Below the pieces are notes generated by a model. The model was given only the letters and a program-made list of their open reading frames with translations. It was not told where the DNA came from and did no database searches. Made by a program: the position numbers and the translations under genes. From positions 602,604-666,603 of the forward strand of contig JAAOMT010000226.1 of the NCBI GenBank assembly GCA_016748015.1: a DNA stretch of 64,000 nucleotides, read 5' to 3'. Shown here piece by piece: positions 1-11,511 of this stretch. Origin of the DNA: Geosiphon pyriformis (lineage: Eukaryota; Glomeromycota; Glomeromycetes; Archaeosporales; Geosiphonaceae). Within the stretch, counting starts at the first letter, position 1. The number at the start of each line of letters is the position of its first letter.

Positions 1-135
1 ATACTATTACATATAGAGCTTTAAAATTTTGTGCCAATATATCAATTGGCCATCGAGTATTAACTTGATTGGATCTTTAGCACCTAAAAGTTGAACATCA
101 GTCATCTTTTTTCAAGATTCCTGGCTTATTCCAAG

Positions 136-1353
136 ATGACAACAAAAATTTTATCTACGGTAACGGGTCAAAACTTTAATCAAAAAGTTGATAAAATAAA
201 TTCTTTTGTCATGCGAGAATTTAAGAGACGGGGTTATGATAATTCTGCTGAAAATGTTTTATCACAAAAACCTTTGATTGTTGGAGTCAGTGGGCCTCAA
301 GGTTGTGGTAAGTGACAAGATCTTTTTTATTGTCAATTCTTGGAAATTAAATTATGGTTAATCGATCTGCAAGATTTTTGTGACCAAAAAGAAATTCAGA
401 ATTTAAATAATCTTTGGCATATTTACGCCAATTTATTAAAAGGTAAAACGACCTTATGTAACTACGTGGCTCAAACTCTTTCAACACAATTCCATTTAAA
501 CGTCATAACTTTCTCAATGGACGACTTTTATCTCACATATAATGCACAAAGATCTCTGTCGCTTGAAAATCCCGATAATAAACTATTAGAGTATCGTGGT
601 CTGCCTGGTACACATGATATCAGATTAGGCGCCAAAGTATTTGAGGATCTTTTTCGTTTACATTCAGATCAAAACCATTCAGCTCAAATCCCACACTACA
701 ATAAATCATTAAAGAATGGTAGAGGTGATCGTTCCCCTAAATTTCAATGGACGAAAATCCAAAAACCGGTTGATATAATTATTTTTGAAGGATGGTCATT
801 AGGGTTCAGATCACTTCCTATTGTTGTTCTTGAAACGATATATAAGAACGCTCAACAGAATTCTTCATCACATTTGCCATCTCATAAGTTTGAACATTTA
901 GTAGCGATTAATAGGTACCTTGCAAAATACGAAACAGATTGGTACCCTTTTTTAGATACTTTTATACATATGGATCCACTGGATATCAACTACGTTTATG
1001 AATGGCGATTGCAGCAAGAGCATACAATGCGCGCCAAAGGATTGGAAGGGATGACTGATGAACAAGTCAAGGATTTCGTGGATAGGTATATGCCAGCTTA
1101 TGAACTTTATTTACCGGGATTACGAGATGGATGTTTTTTTGTGAGATCTGGCGATTATTGCCAAGAAAGCTTAAATATGGCTCCTGCAGTGGGCTCTGTA
1201 GTAGTTCAAGTCGAAGTGGAGAAAGAACAATTAATTCAGGGATTCAAAAAGGTTGAGGGAAAATATTTGAAGATTGTGTTAAATCAGGAACGGGAGGTTG
1301 TCGCTGAAATCGAACTTAATCCATTGTCTCCGCAAAAGCTCTTATCATTATAA
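136..1353 (+). CDS. TDA10: D-glycerate 3-kinase / Tda10-type P-loop kinase
   Basis: Two exons, 136..307 and 443..1353, give about 360 residues. The intron 308..442 starts GTAAGT and ends AAAAG. It splits the Walker A loop: exon 1 ends GVSGPQGCG and exon 2 continues KTTL, so GxxGxGKTT is restored only by splicing, which fixes the junction. A Walker B-like FEGW motif lies near residue 170 in the setting IIIFEGWSLGF typical of the plant-type D-glycerate 3-kinase / yeast Tda10 family (phosphoribulokinase-uridine kinase fold). The family phosphorylates small hydroxy-acids such as glycerate; the fungal substrate is less certain. I chose ATG 136 because the codons upstream in frame hold no earlier ATG. 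The C-terminal 60 residues are less conserved in appearance. The next gene (RCC1) follows on the same strand after about 720 bp. Confidence 0.88.
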
Positions 1354-2076
1354 AATCGAGGTTATCTTATCCATTTTGCAAATGATTAACGGGAAGATTG
1401 TCAAGAAAAACTTTAGAGTTTCTTAAATTCAATGTATAAAAAGATTTAAGTGAATTCCGATTGCGCAAAAATGATAAAATAGTGATCGTAGGAATTAAGA
1501 ATCAACCTGCGGACTCGGATGTGACAAAATACTTGTTTAGAGAATTGTCGGTACCGCTGTGTAAAGATCTTTGAGACTCAATTTTTCCACTACATGTCTA
1601 GAAACTTGCCCATATCCAAGATGGATTTGTGGCCATACTCAGTTTCGAAAATAACACGATTTAAAAACACAAACAGGAAACTCTTGTTTTCAGTGAAGGA
1701 GTCTGCATATTATATTCAGGTGCTTCATTCTTCGAACTCCTGGGTATTAGTTCAAAAAAAGGAAATTTTCTCTGCAGGGTATGATCAATAAAAATTGAAC
1801 GCGCTCAGACGCGTCGTCCGCATCGGTGTTCAAGTGAAATTAGTATCAATTATGATTGGTCAGCAGATCGAAGCTTTGGCATAAAATTGCACTTGAAGGA
1901 ATTCGAAAAACATCACACCTTTTTTAATTCCCTTCTGGCTTGATATTTTTTTGTTTTTATCCAGATAATTAAAAGGTCCAAGGCGTCCTTATAAATTTTT
2001 AGGCTTTCGTAAATTTTTGCTCAAACCTTGAGTATAACCCGACACCCAAACTATTCTATACAAAGTTTCTGCTAAA
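1354..2076. other. Intergenic; decayed coding fragments
   Basis: There is no intact gene. On the plus strand 1468..1575 reads as an open peptide (IVIVGIKNQPADSDV and on) up to a TGA, and 1600..1665 reads HIQDGFVAILSFENN in another stretch of open frame, followed by stops. The local G+C is higher than in ordinary spacer. I read this as the wreck of an unidentified, possibly RNA-binding, gene; it may also hold the RCC1 promoter. The 65-codon frame at 1594..1791 overlaps this but looks like chance. Confidence 0.25.
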
Positions 2077-3681
2077 ATGCCAAAGCCCACTCGCACACAA
2101 CCTAAAAGAGCTCAGAAAACTCAAAAAACTCAAACAACTCAAACCAAAGGAAAAGCCACTCGTGGCCGACCGAAAAGACAACTAGCGTCTGAATCAAATA
2201 AAAAACAGAAAAAAGAAGCATCCGAACCAGTGGCTAAGAAAATCAAAAAGAACGAAAGAGAGGATTTGCTTGCAATACCAGAACTCCCTACCGAGACAGG
2301 AGGAATTTTGGTTGTCGGTGGGGGAGAATGTGGACAGCTCGGGATCGGAGAGTGGAGCGAAAGGCAAAAGATCACTGGAATTAAGTTTTTACAGGATAAA
2401 GAGATTGTGGATATCGCTGTAGGTCCGTTGCATAATGTTGCAATCAACCGCCAGGGAAAGGTAGTATAAATAGACATGATTTTCTGAGTGTATTGTAACT
2501 TGATTTGCTTCATTCTTATTTAATATACCTAGTTCGCCTACTAATTCGGTCTATTTGCCATAGATGTATACGTGGGGATGTAATGACCATGGTGCTCTTG
2601 GTCGCGTTACCGATGACGAAGATGAGCGAAGGCCAGGTTTAGCTGACGATCGTGAAATAAACGATGTAAAGATTGTCAAAGTAGCTTGTGGTGGCTCATT
2701 GACACTAGCATTATCCGATGAGGGAAAAGTATACGCAACAGGCACTTTCAAGGGAAGCAAACTTTTGGGATTATTGCATCAAATAAACTTTATTCTTTTA
2801 AATGCACTAACCTTAGTTTGTTTTGATTTTTCTAAATTTAGTCGGAAGACGGTATAATTGGCTATTCAAGAGGACAACCAAAACATCAACAGTTTAGATT
2901 CTCACTATACCAGCCTGCTTCTAAATTGAAAAAGGTTGTGGATATTGCTGCTGGTCTTAATCATGCAGTGTTGCTAACTTCGGAAGGCTATGTATACACT
3001 TTTGGATCATCTGAACAATGGCAATTAGCTCGTCGAGGCTCACCAAGATTCCCATCTCTCACTCTATTTCCCGAGATTGCTGGACAACTTAAAAACGTTG
3101 TTATTAAAAAGATTGGATGTGGCAACTTTCATACTTTGGCAGCTGATGAAGAAGGGCATATATACGCATGGGGTTTAAATAATGCTCGCCAATGTCTTAT
3201 AGATGAGGGTGACCACGTCAAAGTTCCAACAGAAATTCCTTTTTTCGAGGGTTCTCCAGTCAAACAATTGGCAGGGGGCTTGCATCACTCGGTTGTACTT
3301 TTAGAAAATGGGAAAGTTTATACATTTGGCGGTAAAGAAAATGGCAAACTAGGAATCGGAGGTGACCAGGAGTCGAATAAAGGATACCTTAAAGTTGAAG
3401 AACTCGCACCATTGAAATTTGATACGACTAAACCAATAACATCTATATCAGTTGGGGATTTCCACAACATTGCTTTGACTGATGATGGCCAAGTTTTCAC
3501 ATGGGGGGATAACGTCAGTTATCAATTGGCCAATGAATCTGAAGACATTGAATATGCGCCATGTTATGTTGATTCTCACAGATTTGAGAATGAATACTTT
3601 ATTAAGGCTATTGGCGCTGGGTCTCAGCACTCTGTTTTCTTCGGGCTAAAACGTGAAAAAAATGACTCTTCAAATACATAG
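2077..3681 (+). CDS. RCC1: RCC1-type Ran guanine nucleotide exchange factor
   Basis: Three exons, 2077..2460, 2564..2752 and 2842..3681, give about 470 residues, the usual size of fungal Pim1/Prp20. Residues 1-65 are a Lys/Arg/Thr-rich tail (nuclear targeting and chromatin/DNA binding in the family). The rest is a seven-bladed RCC1 propeller with repeats such as GGGECGQLGIGEW, MYTWGCNDHGALGR, YAWGLNNARQC, YTFGGKENGKLGIG and FTWGDN. RCC1 loads GTP onto Ran in the nucleus and so drives nuclear transport and spindle assembly. Intron 1 may begin at 2461 or 2464; both keep the frame. Intron 2 (2753..2841) has a CTAAC branch site and a good acceptor, but its donor reads AAG|GGAAGC instead of AAG|GTAAGC. 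If it is not spliced, the protein runs into a stop after 35 extra codons. Protein identity is sure; the exact splicing of intron 2 is not. Confidence 0.9.
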
Positions 3682-5054
3682 TCGAATTCTCATTCAAACC
3701 TACTTTTTAAATTAAAAAGTGATCAAATAAATCAATTTTTCAGAGCGATGAGGTAATATCAATGGCGGAATTGTCTTAGCTAAATTATAATCATAAATTA
3801 GATGCCAGATATTAAAGCGTTAATGTTTAGAATTTTGTTGTAATTTAACATTTTTTTTATTGTCGGTTACGTTGTTCCAGCTTAGCTGTTAATATTACAA
3901 GTGCAAGGATTGAGTTTTCTTGAATGATATCAAGTCAAAAATGACTAAATCAGAAAGAGAAATGGTTGGTTGGAAGTTCAGTCTACTAATTACGATACGA
4001 AATCAAGAGTATTCTATTCAATTTGGATGATCTTTTGAGACAGATAATGAAACTATAAATTACTAGTTTTATTTGGTTTTGATCTTTCTCCATAAATGTA
4101 ATATAAAGAACACTCAACAAAGAATATTTTTTTGGTCCATACCCAACAGTCAAGCCAATGGGCACAAAGCTTTAGAGCGAGCAAAATTCATGAACGGATG
4201 GCCGGCATCGTACCAACGATGCTCAGCTCAAGAAATCAAGTTGGGATCTTCTAATTTAATGTCATCGTCCTTTTTGCCAAAGTGAAGTTGAGTCAAGATT
4301 TTGATCTCGGAGGGGATAACTGATTGCAAAATCAATTCAAAAATTATTTAACGAAAGATAAATGAGATTAGTTGAAAGTGGCAAATATCAGACATTTAAA
4401 GAAGTACCATAAAATGAAGGAGGGATTAATTTCTGTAAGTTGGCCGCAACGACACCATCCAAACAAATTCCCTTTTTGAAAGCTTTAGATTACAAAAGCT
4501 GCCAGCCATGAGTTTATTCATCACGTGATGTGTCTCATCAGGAGTGAGTGCGATCTTTGTTACGGATCTTAAGAAAGGAAAATCATGATTTGCATGAGTA
4601 CAATGGGTGATCCTTTGTAGATAGGTGTTGGTAAAAGAAAATTTACATAATTGCCATCCAGCCCAAGAGAATTGAATTATTAATATTAAACCAAAAAATG
4701 AATTTGATTTTTCCTTCATGAGTCGATCTATATCTTTGCAGCGGACAAAATATATGGATATCATTCTAAAAATGTCCGTTCCTGAATCACAGTCACCACG
4801 ACCAAAAAGCATCGATAATTCACAAAACCTGAAGTACTTTTGGTTCAAAAGAGATAACTAAAAGTTTTCTCTGAAGGGGCGTGAAATTTCATATATACGA
4901 ATTAAAAAAGGAATTTAATTAATGGTGAAATCCAATCAATACCGGGTATTTGCATAACATCAACACAATAATTATGGGTTTAAAGTTACACAAAGAAAAG
5001 GGGAAATAAAAAAAGTAGTGCTAAGAGAAACAAGGCCTAAGAAAACGAGCAATT
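3682..5054. other. Intergenic between RCC1 and PRP19
   Basis: No recognisable gene. Short open frames occur at 4073..4285 (+) and 4426..4848 (-); the second is listed separately. The 150 bp before 5055 are presumably the PRP19 promoter and leader. Confidence 0.4.
4426..4848 (-). CDS. Hypothetical protein, doubtful
   Basis: An uninterrupted 140-codon frame with an ATG, opposite in direction to its neighbours. I recognise no family. Around residues 48-70 there is a hydrophobic stretch (SFFGLILIIQFSWAGW) that could be a membrane segment. In DNA this rich in A+T a frame of this length is uncommon but not rare. No clear splice sites link it to other frames. It could equally be chance or an old gene fragment. 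Confidence 0.2.
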   Translation of the reverse strand: MNQKYFRFCELSMLFGRGDCDSGTDIFRMISIYFVRCKDIDRLMKEKSNSFFGLILIIQFSWAGWQLCKFSFTNTYLQRITHCTHANHDFPFLRSVTKIALTPDETHHVMNKLMAGSFCNLKLSKREFVWMVSLRPTYRN

Positions 5055-7142
5055 ATGTTCTGTGCTAGTAAGCTGATTTTTCAACACTATTTTTCCTTCT
5101 TTCCTTGCTTATAAACTTCTCACCCTTCGTCGTTTCTAGGGACTAACTACAACTCTTTGAAACAGTTTCTGGTGAACCTCCACAGGAACCCGTGGTTTCG
5201 AAAAAGTCCGGTCACGTCTATGAGAAGAGACTAATCTTCAAATATTTGGCCGATAATGGCAAAGACCCTATCACCGGTGAAGATACTGTGGAAGAAGATT
5301 TAGTGGATATTAAAATAAGTAGGTTTTTATTCGTGAGAGTGAAAATTCTTATTTGATCTAAATACTTGAAGTCTTTGTAAATTTTTTAATGAAAGTACAT
5401 CTCAAAGATTTTTTCATCCTGTATTTTCAATTCGAATTAACATTTACGCAGAGAAATATAATCCCATCCCATTAATAATAGTTTCAAATTATTAATAACT
5501 AATAAATTTAAATATGCTTGACACATTAACGTCCCAACCAGATCCAAAAACGGTGAAACCGCGTCCAGCTTCATTGACTTCTGTTCCCTCCTTAATCTCT
5601 GCTTTCCAAACTGAGTGGGACAGCCTTATGTTAGAAACTTATGAGCTCAAGCAACAATATCAACAAGTCCGACAAGAATTAAGCCATGCGCTATATTCAC
5701 ACGATGCTGCATGCAGAGTCATAGCGAGATTAATGAAAGAAAGGGATGCTGCACGAGAGTTAGTATACTTAAAAAATCTTTTCAATGCTTTGTGCAAAGA
5801 AATCCAAACAATAAAATTTTTTACAATTAATCAAAGTGCTCTTGCCAATGTCCAAGCCCATATTAACGTGCCGCCTCCCCCATCAGACGCTGCTGTCCCT
5901 GAAGGTGGACAACCGATGGATACTGGGGAGGATGAAACCGGTATCAACGACAAAGTGATCCAAAGACTAACTGAAACAAGTGAGATGTAAGTATTTTTCA
6001 CTTTATAAACCATATCTTGCATGTTTATCATGTTCCAACATAATTTTACTGTCTTTAGTTTGTCGAAGACCCGTAAAAAAAGAAAAGCACCCCCTAATCT
6101 CGCCAGCGTGGATGAAGTCAAAAACTACAGACAGATTTCCTACGTACCATCCCTTCACAAAACAACTTCCCCCGGTATCACCTGTTTGGATCTTGATGAA
6201 ACCGAGACATTCGTTCTGACCGGTGGCAATGATAGAATTGTCCAGATTTATCAAAGAGAAGAAGAGACTGTTGTTGGTGTTCTGAAAGGGCATACCAAAA
6301 AAATTACGGATGTTTTGTGGCATCGTAAAGGATCTAGTGAGGAAGGTGATATCGCGTTTTCAGCAAGTGCTGATAAAACTGTGAAAATATGGCGGCCCGC
6401 AGAAAAAGGATATGTAAATTCTAAGACAATAAACGTGCATACGCAGGAAGTGACAGGAATCGGTTTACACGCAACCAAGGATTATCTTGTATCTGTTTCC
6501 CTTGATTCTACATGGGCTTTTCATGATATTGAAACCGGAAGCACGCTTATCAAGGTCGAATGTAATGAAGTGAATAATGGTTATTCGTCAGTAGAGTTTC
6601 ATCCTGATGGGCTCATTCTTGGAACCGGTACAAATGACTCGGTTGTTCGTATTTGGGACATGAAAAGCCAAACCAATGTTGCGTCATTTGAAGGTCATAC
6701 CGGTCGCGTCACATCACTGTCCTTTTCCGAAAATGGTTATTATCTTGCGACGGCTTCAGAAGATAATCTAGTCAAATTATGGGATTTAAGAAAATTGGAT
6801 AATTTCAAGACAATAACTCTAGGCGAAGGTGCAAAGGTGAATAAAGTGGCGTGGGATTTGAGCGGCAACTATTTAGCTGCTGGTGGGACAGACGTGAGGT
6901 ACGTAATTGGGAATCAAAACATGTCTTTTAGTATTGAATCGAGTGGGCTGGATTTTTAAGCTTTGGCTTCTATACTTAGAATATTTCAAGCCAAAACCTG
7001 GAATGAGCTTGCGGTGCTCACAGGAAATGCTGCTGAGATCACTGACCTGAAATTTGAGCGGTTGGTAAAACACCTTGTTGTTGGTGGATTAGATCGTACC
7101 TTACGGTTTTATGGTGTTCCTATTGATGAAGAAGAAGGATAA
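5055..7142 (+). CDS. PRP19: Pre-mRNA-processing factor 19, U-box E3 ubiquitin ligase
   Basis: Six exons, 5055..5067, 5166..5318, 5542..5758, 5837..5986, 6059..6898 and 6980..7142, give about 511 residues. The first exon is 13 nt (MFCA plus one base) and is needed to make the near-invariant Prp19 start MFCAISGEPP. Residues 1-55 are the U-box ([17 protein letters not shown]). Next come a linker ([16 protein letters not shown]) and a coiled coil with [20 protein letters not shown] and the KERDAARDALANVQ helix, which forms the tetramer stalk. The rest is a WD40 propeller from about residue 210 with GH...WD repeats such as [11 protein letters not shown] and [10 protein letters not shown]. Prp19 is the core ligase of the NTC complex that activates the spliceosome. 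All introns are GT-AG; intron 1 has a CTAAC branch. The exon 2/3 junction (5318/5542) is chosen because it yields [11 protein letters not shown] without a gap. Confidence 0.95.
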
Positions 7143-7943
7143 AGATATAAGATTGACAACATGTTTCTATCAGGATTCTTTTTTGCATTCATATATTAGG
7201 TGGCGAAACCAGTGAATTTCGAATTCATAAAAGTATGACCAAAATTTTTTGATTAGATGAATCAAATTTATTATACAATATTTTCAAGGTCTTATGTTAA
7301 ACACAAAATGAAAGTTATAGGCACCTAATTTTAAGAAATAATTTGATGGATTGTCATTCTAATAATTATAAAAGCTTAATATTCCCGACCACACTAGAAA
7401 ACTTAAACATCACTGGATAGTTGCATGCAGGATCCATGTATCATTAAAATGTTTACATTGTGAGCACCCTAATCATATGATAATCTCATTCACCCCAAGT
7501 TCATGACAGATTACCAATGATCATGGTAAATGAGCTATGTCACAGTCAGCTTGTGAAAAATTGTTATTAAAGTGATCGCGATCAAGCGCTTTCTTAATTT
7601 ATTATCACATTGATTCATGTGTTGGAGATTAATTTGTTAAATTGCACATAACAAAGGAATATTTGGTCAACAAAACGAATGCCTTACAAAAGCTCAATAA
7701 ATAAGGTTTCATCGTATTCACACTGCAATCGATCATTTTTATTGATTCAATGTAAAATGCAAAAGCGTCGGACTATAAAAGCGCCAAACGCTGTTTTAAA
7801 CTATCTACAATGGGTAAAGGATTTAGCAAAGGAATTATGGAGTTCTAAAGGTGTGTATTTGCATTATATATATGTAACATTAATGTTCGAGTGGCAAACT
7901 CGTCGTTGTAAATAGTATTTTTTGTCATGATATTTTTCATATT
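7143..7943. other. Intergenic between convergent PRP19 and TFIIB-like gene
   Basis: Shared 3' flank of two convergent genes. It contains the palindrome GATCGCGATC near 7573 and an isolated TATAAAAG at about 7774, but the ATG downstream opens only 12 codons, so I call no gene. Confidence 0.5.
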
Positions 7944-10900
7944 CTAATAATCCTCTAGCTTATTTACGTTTTCTTCTTTTATTTTAATTATGATATTTTC
8001 GTCGTCGCTGCCACTCGTCTCTTTAGGAAGTACCCTAGGGGGAGCGGGGGATATTGGGATGACAAGAGTCCCATCAAGTTTCGTTCGAGGTAAACGAATT
8101 TTTGGTTCTTTCGCAAACTCTGGTGGTAATAGATTATCCTTGAACTTTGACAAGTTTTTATAGCAACCAACTAATGTCGCGTTCACTACACCAGCTGCTG
8201 CTGCAACATCTCGATGTTCACATTTAATTTGGTTTCGATCATTTGTGTTATTCCAAGTGGTTATTGCTAGCCAAATCGAAGCGGCACCGACCGAGACAGG
8301 ACACTTACCGGTGGTGATATTCAATGAACTGGCTTGTTTGTAGACATGAATAGAAGCCTCAAGGATATGGTCTGGTAGTTTTAAATTTTGACACCAACGT
8401 TTCTATGAAATTGAATTTTGAATGAGAATAAGCAAATATAAATGTGGACCACAAAATTATGTTTTGAAATTAACTTACGAGAAATTCAGCAGAATCTACC
8501 ATTCTCAATGATGGTCCATTTCCACCAGTACACAATCCATTATTTTCAAAAACTTTGAGCATTAATCGATAATAAGTTCCAATTTCCTGCTTTCTAACAC
8601 CAGCCGCATTACATATTTCCACAAAGGTTCTCGGAAGACCATGTTTACGGCATAAAATTAATAGGATAGAAGCAAGGATATGATTACGTCTACGGTGAGG
8701 TTGACGATTTTTCATCTCCTTGGATTGTTTAACCAATTCAAATAAACTCAAGGTTTCATCCCAAATCGATTGAGGAATCTCGATATTCTTTTCCCACTCG
8801 ATTTTTTCCAATTCTATCTTCTCATCTGAAGAATCTTTTAAAGTCGATTTCCGTTTAGGGGGACAAGGAGGTCTTTTACTATTCGTAGTAGATTCGGGAA
8901 TAACCTCGATGACTGGTTCAACTTTTTGTTCAATAGGTGGTTGAGGCAAAGTTTCATAAGTACTAATCGCGGATCCAGATTCTGTGTTCTTTGGACTACC
9001 GCTACTGTTAGATGTAGATGAACTTTTTCGAGATAAAGAACGAGTGGGAACAGATGATGATGATGATGATGATGAGGTGGCGGAAGAGGTAGTAGTTAAT
9101 AACTTTGTTGTGGAATCGGTTGAAGGTTCATAATATGTTAAGGATGAAGGAGAGGAATATACAGGCTCCTTTTCATTTTTAAAGGTTTGCTTCGAATTAT
9201 TGTCAGAGCGAGGGAGGAGTGAGGAAGGTAATTCAACCAGTATTTCTTCTTCCTCTTCTTCCTCCGTTAACATATCGTCACTATCCCAAGCACCAGATGG
9301 AACGGCATTAACCTCTGGAGTAGGTGATTTACATGGAGAACCTTTGTGCTTCGATTCTGTTTCATCTTGGGGATTATCGTCATCATCCATTGCTAAATCA
9401 TCATCAGAATTTTCGTGCAATTCATTTTCCGGTTTCACCATCTCGGCAGCGAAGAGAATGGAATCGAAATGATTTTCCGATTTTGTAACTGGTATATTAT
9501 TGAATTGGTTGATATTGGTGTTGTTTTTCCCGTTTCTCAAAGATTCCGTAAAAGTTGGTTTGATTTCTGCTTTTGCCATTCCTTCTTTCGAGAAATCTTG
9601 TAGGTCATTAAGGCACGGTTGAGGTTCATTATTGGAGACAAAGTGAGAAATCGAAACGGAGATATTCTCATTGCTGGCACGTCTAGTATCCATCATTGAC
9701 TGTAATATCATGATTGTTGCCTGCTCTTTTTCAGTAATTTCAGGATCAGATGTTGAAATAATAACCGGTTCTCCTATTGATACAGACATTTTTGTTATTT
9801 CAGTCTTTACAACAGGTGCAACTGATTCGACAACTTGTGGAGTTTGTTCTGGAATCTTTTGGATGGGTGCAATTGGTTTGACAACTTGCAAAGGTTTTCC
9901 TACACCTTCTATAAGCTCCACGATTTCGGAAGAGAATTTGCTTTCAGTTGGTGATAGCTGACTCTGCAGTTTCCATCTTTTACTGAGTATTTGATCAGAT
10001 GTAGGTGATTCGATCGGAAAATCACGTTTAAGATTTTGGAACATGGATTCTTTTTGAGATATCTTTGTAGGGGATGGTTTTAAAGGAATCGGATTATCGT
10101 TATCATCAGGTATAATGACGGCAAATAATTTTTGACCTTCGATATCCTTTGTACCTTTTTTGAATCGTTGAACAGAAGGTGAGGAGCGGGAAGTTCCATT
10201 TTTATGTGAATCTGTTGAGGGGGATGGAATAACATAAGGAACAAATACAGAGATCTCAGGTGAAGGAGGTTGTGGTGAGTATGAAACAGTCCTTTTTGGT
10301 TCAGAAATTTGTTTTAATTCGCTGGGAGTGGTAGAAATGGAATAATCATTCTGATTGTGTGAATTGATTGATGATACAGGGGAAGATTGCGAAAATTGAT
10401 ATTCCTTTGGGGGGGTAGCATCGTAATGATAAGGATAATAGGTAGAAGACTGTTGCCCAAATACAGGCGGGTAAACGAGAGATTGTGTTGACTCCTGATG
10501 CTCATCTGGATATGTACGAGTGGCTTGTTGTGTCTGTTGAGTTTGGGATGTGTTGAATTGTCTCCAAGGTTTTTCAATTACATCACGATCACGACGGCTT
10601 GACAAGGAATTTGAATCTCCATGGGCAATAGTAGACATTGATTTACGACGCTTTATTGATGCAACAGAATCACGACGGACCATGTGATCAACAGATTCCC
10701 GTCGATCTTGTTCGATTAAAGTACGGTTAGGTTTTTCTTGTAGTGGTATTTGCCGAGAAGATTTTTTCTCAACATACTTGGAGTGAGCCTGAGAATAGTA
10801 TTGATCATTAGAAATATAAATATGAGAAGAATTTGGTTGCGATCGTTCTAATGAGCCAGTCGAAGAAGGGGGATACGACAGAGGAGAACGATTTACTTCG

Positions 10901-11359
10901 GGTACATCATATAGAGTTCTAGATAAGGGAGAATAATTTGGTTCTGGTAATACAACTGGAGAGCTAGAATTTAATAAAGATGGGTGATTTGGTTGTGAAT
11001 CACACCGTAATGCATTGTTATAAAGTGACCTATAATTGAAAGAATTTGAATTGGGATTAGGTAGAATTGGTGTTGGTGGAGGATTATCGTAGTTTCTTGA
11101 TATAATTGGAGATTGAAGCAACTGTTCTCTAACTCCTGGGTTTGGTTCTGATCGAATCAAATCTCTGATAGATGGAAGGGTGACATGAGACTGTTGAAAT
11201 TCATAAGATTGATGCTGTTGTGAAGGTTGTTGATGATAGAGGTGCCTATACTCGCGTGATTGAGAATATTCATTTGTATGAAAGTGATTGTGGTATAAAT
11301 TGGTTTGTTGTTGTTGTTGTTGTTGTTGGTATTGTTGGTATTGTTGGTATTGTTGTTGG

Positions 11360-11417
<58 letters not shown>

Positions 11418-11511
11418 GCTGTTGCTGTAGCTGTAGCTGTTGATTTTGTTGGTAATGATAATGATATTGACCTTGGATGTGTTGATGGTCAATATTTAAT
11501 GATTGTTCCAT
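7944..11511 (-). CDS. TFIIB-core (double cyclin fold) protein with giant polyQ N-terminus
   Basis: Two exons on the minus strand, 8479..11511 and 7944..8402, join in phase 0 across a GTAAGT...CATAG intron to give about 1163 residues. The C-terminal 250 residues match the two cyclin repeats of TFIIB. Repeat 1 (about 910-993) has RRRNHILASILLILCRKHGLPRTF and EICNAAGVRKQEIG. Repeat 2 (about 1004-1115) has WCQNLKLP, GKCPVSVGAASIWLA and DVAAAAGVVNATLVGCYKNL. The first 900 residues are predicted disordered: a polyQ run (about 27-70), then Pro/Ser-rich, acidic and poly-Ser parts. I see no N-terminal zinc ribbon or B-reader, which ordinary TFIIB (about 320-350 aa) has. It is therefore not the general factor itself but a TFIIB-like protein, probably nuclear and promoter-bound; its role is unknown. 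The first in-frame ATG after upstream stops is 11511. Confidence 0.8.
11304..11440 (-). repeat. CAA/CAG trinucleotide repeat encoding polyQ
   Basis: (TTG)n on the plus strand, read CAA on the coding strand, interrupted by CAG, CAT and TAT codons, inside the TFIIB-like gene. The mix of CAA-dominant codons with His/Tyr interruptions suggests replication-slippage growth with some selection for Gln. The length is likely to vary among strains. Confidence 0.95.

Noticed and set aside
7679-7915. Plus-strand 78-codon frame after a TATA-like word
   Set aside because: No homology, and the ATG behind the TATAAAAG opens only 12 codons.
9200-9603. Plus-strand Ser-rich frames
   Set aside because: Mirror images of the acidic/Ser-rich part of the TFIIB-like gene.
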